From NCBI GenBank assembly GCA_013368315.1, contig JAACJM010000085.1, forward strand, positions 277,484 through 341,483: a stretch of DNA of 64,000 bases, given 5' to 3'. This document shows, piece after piece, positions 56,001-64,000 of the stretch. The position numbers and the translations under genes are program-made. The first letter of the stretch is position 1. The number at the start of each line of letters is the position of its first letter. The DNA comes from Tetrapyrgos nigripes (taxonomy: Eukaryota; Basidiomycota; Agaricomycetes; Agaricales; Campanellaceae). The notes below the pieces were generated by a model that saw nothing but the letters and a program-made list of their open reading frames with translations, was not told the origin of the DNA and searched no databases.

Positions 56001-57529
56001 ATGAACATTTCCGCTCTGAGGCATGACGCTCACAAGGACGACTCAGAGTCCGATGAACTGGACTCGGAAGAATACGAGTATGCTCATCTTTTGCTTTTTT
56101 CGTCATGCTTCACCTCACGTTGGCGTTATATTCATTTTCAGCGTGGCGCCATGGTCCAAGTCTGTCGTTGAGCGCTACTCGCCACCTTCATCCACATCGC
56201 ATATGTACATTCAAGAAAATAAAGGTGTCCCGTCGCGTCTGGTAGATGTCTTTCCTACCGTGTCTCACAACGAAGGTGGTTCCGGAGGCCGCAAAGTGAG
56301 CAAGGCCGCCACACCTATTCCTCACAATCTCATGCGCCATGTTGTAGAAAGAACTCTTTGCGGACAATCCTATAGGTGTCCCCGAAATGCCTGATGATAT
56401 ATCTGATGCTGAAGATGATTTCCTCGCCAAAAATTTTCCACACATTCTTCGTCCTCCAACACCTCCATCCAGAGACGAGAGCCCTATTTCTCCGGCTTCT
56501 GCACCTGGCTCTTCTTCCCTGTTGACACCACATTCATCCACTTATCGATTGCGCTCGGCTTCTGACGCGACTTTTGGCGATATACACCGTTCAAGAGCAC
56601 TCAGTCACAAGCCGTCAAATAACACATACCAATATATGCCACGACATAATCTCGAGACCGTCGGCTATCACTCTTACAACCAGGAGACTACCTCCCAGTA
56701 CAGATATCGTCCTGACGATCCACCATGGAACCGGAACCAGAACTTTCACGAAGATGATGATGACGACGATGCTCTTGCGGAGAGTATGGCCAGACGCTAC
56801 TTGTCAGCCTCCGTGTTCTCCGAATCTTCTTCGCTTCCTTCACACGAAACGAGCGCAAAGGCTAGGGGAAAACGAAAGCAACACAATGACTCTGACGCGC
56901 GGAGACAAATGTCCCAGCTTCAACTAGAAACCAGTTCACGAGGCTCTCATGTGGGAAGAGGGCCTAATTCTGCCCATGAAAGAGATCATGGGGAATCTCC
57001 CCTCTCTGCCGCGTCTTCTACGGACAAGAACCCGTCCAGTAGTCGCAGACAACCTCCCTTACAGAGGCGAGCTACCATTTCTTCTGTTCGTTCTTCACAT
57101 TGCGAACCTCGGACTACTGGGAACTCGAGTCTGTCTCCAGTAGGTTCCAAAAGGTTCGTTGACTCGGACTCTGAAGATGACGGGGAATGGGATCCTTCAG
57201 ATGACCATAAAAGCGGCGGCGGTGGGGGAGGTTCTTCAAAATACAAAAGGCGCAAAGTTAAAGTGAACAGGTATCCTTGCCCGCTTTGTAATGATACCTT
57301 CACCAGACGAAATGATGTTCGCCGCCACCTCAAAAATGCGGCTGTACATCGTGACCAGCCTGAAGCCCTGGCGATTCTTGGTGAAGCGGTCGGTGACACT
57401 GGTACGAGGTGTAAATACTGTGGCACGGATTTGTCGCGCTCCGATGCTAGAATGCGCCATGAGCGGGCGTCAGCATGTGGGAAGAGGACCACACAGAAAA
57501 TGAAGGAGTCTATCTCGACACGGACTTGA
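56001..57529 (+). CDS. C2H2 zinc-finger protein with long disordered N-terminus
   Basis: Probable sequence-specific transcription factor. The start is MNISALRHDAHKDDSESDEL, then EEYD joined (intron about 56079-56142) to VAPWSKSVVERYSPPSSTSH. A second intron (56296-56347, GTGAGC...TTGTAG) joins GGSGGRK to KELFADNPIGVPEMPDDISD; read without it, the frame runs into a stop. A Ser/Asp-rich middle of about 250 residues contains the basic patch KARGKRKQ. Near the C-terminus is a C2H2 finger, YPCPLCNDTFTRRNDVRRHL with His in KNAAVH. After a spacer a second, C2HC-like finger follows, TRCKYCGTDLSRSDARMRHE with Cys in ASACGKR. About 470 residues. No close named orthologue is recognised. Confidence 0.8.
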
Positions 57530-59040
57530 AAAGGTTTGGGCTCTCTTATCTTGTGTGACGATCTCGGTCTCAATGATGCAGATATATTTCAGAAACCTTT
57601 CATTGATTTGCAAAGGGCTATCCGACTAGACGAGCCCAACGTGACGCGTCAATGTACTTACAAATGTACAATTCTGGATTCATAATCGACATGTATTCTT
57701 ATGCAACGTATTCAGGCATTGTCATATGCGATGTGGATGGACGGTTTGCATACTCGCGCTCTCATTGGAAGCGCAAACATCCACGAGGCGAGAAACTCTC
57801 GTCTTCTTCTTTCAGATCCAGCACAGTGGAAGAACTGTCTTCAACGATTCTTACGTTCTCAATTGAAAACATTCAGTGGCATTGAGTGGATGGTCGCTCA
57901 ATCTCCGTAACCCTCGGATGACCTTTTTCTGCAAGACCTTATACAAACAAATTTCGCCAATCTGTTGGTCCAATGCTTCAACGCACTGGAGACACCACCA
58001 TAATGATCCGGAGCCTACTTGCTTAGTGCCTTTCAAGTGAGTGAATGGGATGGAGTGCGTCGTATTCTGATCAGCAGGCCGATAACGATTTTTATCGATC
58101 GCAAGTACCTGGCAGGTCTATGACGTGCTCGGACATTTTTCAGACCATTGGCGAACCTTCGTATGGCCCAGAGAAGGCGATGCTATGCTCAAGTACCATG
58201 AGGTAGCGAAAGATGTGGAGAACGTGGCCTGCTCCGGAAGTTTGTTCAGCGAAAATAATCTCAGTTTTATTTGCCGCCTGCTTTTGTTGGAAAAGAAATC
58301 ACTGCCTACGACGTTTCAGCCCTTTCCTCCGAATTCGAGAACTATTCCCGACTGTCTCCGAATATGACTCCTCGGGAGTATCAAAGAGTTTGATGTCCGT
58401 GGTTAGCTTCGTTAGTCCCTGGCAATTCTAAGTCTGCTTGCCTCCTTGGAGAACGAAGAATACTTCGTAAGTGCATTCCATATTTAACTTTCCCCCTAGC
58501 CTTGGCACCTGGATATACATACTTTGATTCCCCGTTAGCGCGTCGGCACTGGTGCCCTTGCAACATACCATTCTTCATAAAACAGTTCTGACACTCCCTG
58601 CGGCGAGTTGGAATCATTCTCTGTGTCATACCGTTGTAGCTTTGACTTGTCCATCCTCGTGGAGGGTCTTCCCGATGATAGTTCGGATTTAGAATAAGCA
58701 ATGCCCGGAATTCCCCTCCAAGGCTGTACGGTTAATGAACCTTCGTTGAGCCAAACCAATGGCTGTTACCACTTCAGTTTGAGCGTCAATCAGAAAATTT
58801 TGAGGCAGAAAGTTTTCAGGGTTGCTGAAAAGTCGCACAGAATCTCGTCCTAGTTCACTCTGCTACTTCTGAAAGAGCTTGGTGCGAGTAAACGGAGTTG
58901 GAGCGAAGAAGCAGGGAAACGAGCAAGAATGCACAGGTAAGTACGGCAAGTATTTGTGTTTGCCGATTGGCAGTGAGGAATCCGCTAAATGCGGGCCAAT
59001 GAAACTGATCTCGATATATCCCACGCAGATCTGCTTCTTT
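57530..59040. other. 1.5-kb gap with possible decayed coding fragments
   Basis: No intact gene is supported. Protein-like fragments occur on the plus strand: LLLSDPAQWKNCLQRFLRSQ (about 57800-57900), DLFLQDLIQTNFANLLVQCF (about 57920-58000) and KEITAYDVSALSSEFENYSR (about 58290-58370). On the minus strand there are overlapping frames at 58381-58759. They could be relics of one or more dead genes or exons of an unrecognised one. I cannot join them. Confidence 0.3.
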
Positions 59041-59044
59041 TCCC

Positions 59045-59052
59045 TATATAAG
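59045..59052 (+). promoter_or_regulatory. TATA box of the phenylalanine ammonia-lyase gene
   Basis: TATATAAG lies 80-87 bp upstream of ATG 59132, followed by a pyrimidine-rich initiation-like tract (CTTTCATTCTTCTTTCTC). It is the strongest TATA-type promoter in the window and suits an inducible gene. Confidence 0.65.
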
Positions 59053-59131
59053 CTCTCAAAAAGCGCTATGGGCTCTCCAGTCTTTCATTCTTCTTTCTCT
59101 TTAATACTCTACTCCTACTTTTCTTCTCATA

Positions 59132-61765
59132 ATGGTCCTCCTCTCCTCCGAACCACGCAATAAAGTCTCTCGCAGGAATACCTACTCTCTCCCAACTGCA
59201 GTCGTCACAAAGATCTACACCAATGGATTTGTGAACAGCGATGCAGTAGTCAGCTCTCCCTCGCCTTCGAAAAAGTCGGCAACTTCACTCCTTAGCAAGT
59301 TTCTGAGTTCGCAAAAAGAGCTGGAGAATTACAAGTATGTCGTCTATCTTTAAACGCGTCAAAGACGCTAATCTCTTTTTTTCACCAGGAACGGCCAACC
59401 CGTGGTAGTAGACGGCAAGACATTGTCAATAGCTGCAGTCACTGCAGCATCGCGCTATAACGCATCCGTCCAGCTAGACCATTCCTCACAAGTCAAAGAA
59501 CGCGTCGACAAGAGTCGCAAGCTGATCAAAGACAAGGTCGAAAATGGTATCAGCATCTATGGTGTCTCAACTGGCTTTGGTGGAAGCGCGGACACGAGAA
59601 CTGATTCACCTCTCATCCTTGGTCATGCTCTTCTCCAAATGCAGCACGCAGGTGTCCTTCCCTCATCGACAAAACCTCTCGAAGCTCTGCCTCTTCTTGA
59701 CCCCATGGGTTCGACAGTGATGCCCGAGGCCTGGGTTCGAGGAGCCATTCTTATCCGGATGAACTCCCTGATTCGTGGCCATTCCGGTGTGCGATATGAA
59801 CTGATCGAGAAAATGAACCAGCTTCTCAGCTCAAACATCACTCCCGTTGTCCCTTTACGAGGAAGTATATCTGCTTCCGGCGGTGCGTTGACCGATCAAA
59901 TTTACCCTGCCCTTGCATTGATTAGAGTTCTTTCTTTTAGACTTGTCTCCTTTATCCTACATTGCTGGCACTCTGTGTGGTAACCCATCTATCCGTGTCT
60001 TCGATGGTCCTTCTGTCTTTGGAGCCCGAAGAATAGTCTCTTCCGTAGATGCTCTAGCTGCGCATAATATTGAGCCTATACCATTGGCATCCAAGGTACT
60101 TACTATACCATCATCTTTTGGAAATTTTGACCTTCATTTTTGCCCAAAAAAGGAACATCTTGGAATTTTGAATGGTACCGCATTCTCTGCCGCTCTCTCG
60201 GCAGTGGCACTCCATGATGCTGTTCATCTGACTCTCTTGGCCCAAGTCTGTACTGCACTGGGGGTAGAGGCGCTTACGGGGATGCGAGCTTCATTTGATC
60301 CTTTCATTCACAACGTAGCTCGACCTCATCCTGGTCAGGTGCGCATTTTCTTTTCGATGCCAATGCTCTCTGCTGATCATATGCGTCTCAGATTGAGTCG
60401 GCCAAGCTCGTTTGGGACCTGTTAGAAGGCAGCCAGTTCGCTACAACTCACGAGGAAGAGGTGAAAATTGAAGACGACGCAGGCCACTTGCGTCAAGATC
60501 GTTACCCTCTTCGAACTGCTCCCCAATTCCTTGGCCCTCAGATAGAAGACTTGTTGACATCGTTGACCACTATTACCCGAGAATGCAATTCGAGTCAGTG
60601 TTCTTTCGATCAATGATCCGACAGCAGTCTGACGGACTGAATCTTTATAGCAACTGACAACCCGCTTGTGGACGGTGAAACTGGTCGAGTCCATAACGGT
60701 GGTAACTTCCAGGCGATGGCTGTCACCAACGCTATGGAGAAGACGCGTCTATCCTTGCACCATATTGGCAAGTTACTGTTTGCACAATGTGCCGAAGTCA
60801 TGGATCCTGCTATGAACCAAGGCCTTCCTCCATCCTTGGCCGCCACTGATCCTTCTCTCAACTACCATGCCAAGGGGATCGACATCGCCACGGCTGCATA
60901 TGTTGGAGAGTTGGGGTACCTGGCCAATCCAGTGTCGACCCATATCCAATCTGCGGAAATGCACAATCAGGCCGTCAACTCACTTGCTTTGATCTCCGCG
61001 CGTGCTACCGTCAACTCTTTGGAAGTGCTTTCCATCTTGATCTCATCGTACCTCTACGTCTTATGCCAAGGTGAGATTGTTGTTCGGATTCTACGCCTCA
61101 TCGATGAACTGACGGTTCTGTATTTTAAGCTCTTGACCTTCGTGCCATGCAAAAAGAGCTACTTGACGGTCTCGACCAAATCGCTTCAGAAGAGCTTCAC
61201 AAAGTCCTCGGCTCATTCGTCGCTACTTCCGATCTATCAAAAGTCACTGTGGAGGTTCAGAAGACAATGAGAGATTCTTTCGAGAACACCAGCACAATGG
61301 ATGCCGAAGAGAGGATGCACAAAATTGCAGCTTCTAGCACGACCGTACTCGTCGACTTCTTCACCCAACCTTCTTCCAGTGATCTGGAGAAAGCCGGAAC
61401 CATCCTTGCTAGCATTCCTACATTCCGGAATGCATTTGCTGGTCGTGCTACCAAGTTGGTAGATGAGCTTCGTCGGGCATATCTTTTTGGAAAGCGGGGA
61501 CCTTCCCCAGCAAGTCCATATCTTAACAAGACGAAGCCTGTGTACGAGTTCGTCAGGAAGACACTTGGAATTAGGATGCATGGGTCTGAGAACTACAACC
61601 GGTTTGTGAATGGTCAGGGTGTGACTGTGGGGGAGAGTGTGTCTCTCATACATGAGGTTTGTCTTCTTATTCTTTTCATTCCAGAACTCGGACTGACGGA
61701 CGTGTCCACAGGCTATAAGGGATGGCAAACTTCAACCTATCATCGTCAAGATGTTCTCTGCATGA
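59132..61765 (+). CDS. PAL: Phenylalanine ammonia-lyase
   Basis: Deaminates L-phenylalanine (often also tyrosine) to trans-cinnamate, feeding aromatic catabolism or phenylpropanoid-type metabolism. The MIO-forming Ala-Ser-Gly triad is intact in [19 protein letters not shown], assembled across an intron that splits the Gly-Asp junction (SASGG read-through otherwise). Other family blocks are [60 protein letters not shown] and [20 protein letters not shown]. Then come the fungal C-terminal lid with [20 protein letters not shown], and [20 protein letters not shown]. It ends [11 protein letters not shown]. Seven introns keep frame. About 735 residues, the fungal PAL size rather than bacterial HAL. 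Confidence 0.95.
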
Positions 61766-62328
61766 AAATAACCAGTGGATCTAGCCATTGGACTTCTCCA
61801 AACATAATCTACCGACGAATTCTAATCTGTAGCAATATGGTGATTGGCTGTATTCTTAATGTGACAGCATATATTTCTTGGTATATTTATGATTCCTCAT
61901 CACATCGTACATACAACAAGCAAGTCTGTTCTTAATTTACAGTGCTTATAACTTATAACTTATACGACGAATAGTGACTGTAGACCGTGGATAACTTAAC
62001 CATTATCTTGCATTTCATAATCCTGGGTTTCGTTAGGTTTCGTTGCGATTTTCCATCACAGTCCAGGCCTCCAAAAATCCTTCGGCAAACCCAGGATTTC
62101 CCTGGCTTTCCGCTCTCGTGCGGGGAGCGCTTTCCTGCGCTTCCCGGCAAATTGATCCAGCGGGAGTAAAAATATAGCCATGGTGAGCTGACTTTTGCCA
62201 CGAACAAGTACTCTCTCAAGGGCCTCTTCCGACCACACTACATTGGATCCAAGCTCTCGAGGTACACTCAGTCGTTGACTAAAGGTTCGCAGCTCAAGCT
62301 CTGATGACGAGGCTACCTTACGATCACA
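61766..62328. other. Intergenic region, PAL / DAO oxidase, with an inverted repeat
   Basis: 560 bp without a gene. It includes a 12-bp perfect inverted repeat, AATCCTGGGTTT at 62019-62030 and AAACCCAGGATT at 62087-62098, with a 56-bp spacer. This may be a 3'-end hairpin or a small element. Confidence 0.45.
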
Positions 62329-63978
62329 ATGAACAACTCAAAAGATTTCCGTATGGCTTCCTTGCATGACAAAATCTTGATTGTCGGAGCTGGATGCTTC
62401 GGGATCTCTACAGCCTACCATTTGAAGAAACGAGGATTCACCGATATAACTGTAATTGACCGCTCCGAGACGCTTCCTGCCAAAGATGGAAGCAGCAATG
62501 ACTTCAACCGAGGTTCGTTTGCCGGAGCAAGATAGAAACTGACTGATTGAGATTGACTTTGAACAGTTGTTCGTAGCTCTTATCAGGATAAGTTCTATGC
62601 GAATTTAGCAAAGCAGGCCATCGAGATTTGGAAGGATAGGACGATTTGGGAAGATGATAGCTATCATGAGTGAGTTTTTGGTGTCGATGGTAGAGGTTGG
62701 CTGCTCAAATGGAGTTCTTTGGATCCTTCACAGATCGGGTATATTGATCCTTTCATCAGGACCACCGGGATCATACGTGGATGAGTCTTACACCAACGAC
62801 AAGAATCAAGGATCCCGAGTTATTGAACTGATGGATAACCAAGCCATCAAGAAAAGGTTTTCTCCGGAGGTACCTGTGTCTTCTTTTCAAAACCAACGAG
62901 GATACTTCAACTACGACGGCGGGTGGGCAGATGCTGGTAAAGCAGTTGTATACCTTACTTCCAAAGTCATTTCCATGGGGGTCAAGGTTATAGGGGGAAA
63001 GACCGTCAGACGACTGATCCGCAAGGAAAACGTTACGGACCGGGGTGGAGTGTGAAGATGGAAGTATCTTTGAAGCATCATTTGTAGTGGTAGCCACAGG
63101 CTCTTGGACACCATCTGCTTTTCCAGATATCGGCATAAAAGAGAAATGCCTTGCTACAGGGTGAGGATGTTCAAATTTGGAAATGCACTCGTTTGCTGAT
63201 CCAATGTGAAACAGACAAATCGTCGCTATGATTCAGCTTACCGCAGAGGAAGCCGAAAAGTACCGTCAAGTTCCTGTGTTTCTGAGTTTCGCGACGGGTT
63301 TTCTACTGTTTCCCGGTAAGTTAGACTTAGGCACCAGTATGACTCCTCGGTGACATCCACAATTGACATGGAATCAAGCCGGCGGACAGCAACATCGTGA
63401 AAATGGCTGTACATGGTCTAGGCTTTACCCACACGGTCAATCAGGTTTCGACACCTAGAACAACAATAACGCATCCCGAGAACGGGCTGTCCATTCCGAA
63501 GAAGTCTGTGGAGATCTTACGGGAACATCTCAGAATGGTGTATCCAGAGCTTGCCAACAAGCCTTTCAAGTCCACCCGTTTGTGCTGGTAAGAACGTAGC
63601 ATAAGATTGCATTCCAGAAGTTGAACAATATTCCAGGTATAATGATTCCCCGGATGGAGATTGGATCGTCGGGCCTCATCCAGAGGACCCTGCACTCATT
63701 CTCGCTACGGCAGGAAGTGGCCATGCCTTCAAGGTAAGCACATTACGGCTATCGATATCCTAACTGTCGTCTGACTCAAGCACAAGTTCCTCCCTGTCAT
63801 AGGATGTCTCGTAGCGGATGCAGTACAAGGAACGCTAGACACCGTTCTAGCCAAGAAATTTGCTCTAGACCGTCCTGCAAGTTTTGCAGCTAGGACAGAT
63901 GGAGTGAGAGCCGAGCAAGAGATAGAAGAACTAGAGATTGATCAGCTATGTGGTCCTGAAGATCTATTATTGTTCTGA
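62329..63978 (+). CDS. FAD-dependent DAO-family oxidase (sarcosine/fructosyl-amine oxidase type)
   Basis: Oxidises a secondary amine or related amino compound using FAD and O2; candidates are fructosyl amino acids, sarcosine/pipecolate or saccharopine. The Rossmann motif is KILIVGAGCFGISTAYHLKK with the acidic ribose-binding residue in ITVIDRSE. Then come FNRVVRSSYQDKFYANLAKQ, the substrate-domain block YFNYDGGWADAGKAVVYLTS and the second FAD-contact VVVATGSWTPSAFPDI. The C-terminal signature is RLCWYNDSPDGDWIVGPHPE, then LATAGSGHAFKFLPVIGCLV. About seven introns, the first joining NR to VVRSSY. It ends LCGPEDLLLF, about 440 residues. No peroxisomal SKL-type terminus is seen. Substrate cannot be fixed from sequence. 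Confidence 0.88.
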
Positions 63979-64000
63979 TGGATGATGGAAAGAAAAGCTA

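Overview
This is a eukaryotic, almost certainly basidiomycete (Agaricomycete-like) nuclear window. Nearly every gene is broken by several short introns of about 45-70 bp with GT...AG ends, intergenic gaps are short, and the gene set is fungal: Lsb6-type PI 4-kinase, complex I NUZM-like subunit, AreA-type GATA factor, Syt1-type Arf GEF, phenylalanine ammonia-lyase, tyrosinase and a basidiomycete Cib1/Hac1-type bZIP. The organism assignment is inference. All gene coordinates are genomic spans from start codon to stop codon including introns. Exon joins were made by eye from splice consensus, reading frame and family similarity.

Layout. 0.4-3.6 kb: type II phosphatidylinositol 4-kinase (+). 3.7-6.0 kb: two tandem minus-strand genes, a Cus2/HTATSF1-like U2 snRNP factor and, 86 bp upstream of it, a complex I NUZM-like subunit. 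6.4-7.3 kb: conserved unknown (+), followed by an 18-bp minisatellite. 7.5-9.9 kb: Ser/Pro-rich unknown (-), divergent from a gamma-glutamyltranspeptidase (+, 10.1-12.5 kb). 13.0-14.6 kb: signal peptide peptidase (+). 15.3-18.8 kb: AreA/Gat1-like nitrogen regulator (+). 19.0-23.8 kb: Sec7-PH Arf GEF (+). 24.2-24.9 kb: Ctr copper transporter (+). 25.1-27.1 kb: proteasome alpha3 and gluconokinase (-). 28.8-31.4 kb: a DUF6593-like protein (-) divergent from histone chaperone Chz1 (+). 31.4-37.6 kb is gene-poor, with one apparently broken gene at 35.4-36.0 kb.

37.7-38.8 kb (-) is the most notable locus: a HAC1/XBP1-type bZIP whose two coding halves lie in different frames. They are joined correctly by removing a predicted 44-nt IRE1-type intron flanked by 7-nt-loop hairpins. 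Two ACGTGGC (UPRE-like) boxes lie just upstream. 39.3-42.9 kb: a six-TM protein with a very long Ser/Arg-rich tail (+). 44.4-45.9 kb: secreted tyrosinase (-), with a tandem duplication at its stop codon. 46.2-49.2 kb is a repeat island: inverted-repeat cluster, diverged segmental repeats, 60-bp tandem repeats and a 1.1-kb MITE-like element with about 50-bp terminal inverted repeats and an 8-bp target duplication, inserted into one copy of the segmental repeat. 49.3-51.3 kb: F-box protein (+). 52.1-55.4 kb: PRMT1 (-), a BRI3-like membrane protein (+) and Fcf1/Utp24 (-). 56.0-57.5 kb: C2H2 zinc-finger protein (+). 59.1-61.8 kb: phenylalanine ammonia-lyase (+). 62.3-64.0 kb: a DAO-family flavoprotein oxidase (+).

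The genes are mostly unrelated housekeeping and regulatory functions, as expected in fungi. The functional links I can see are the ER quality-control theme (signal peptide peptidase, Hac1, proteasome alpha3) and two small proteins with PPxY ubiquitin-ligase docking motifs. I see no rRNA, tRNA, CRISPR array, prokaryotic operon or autonomous transposase.
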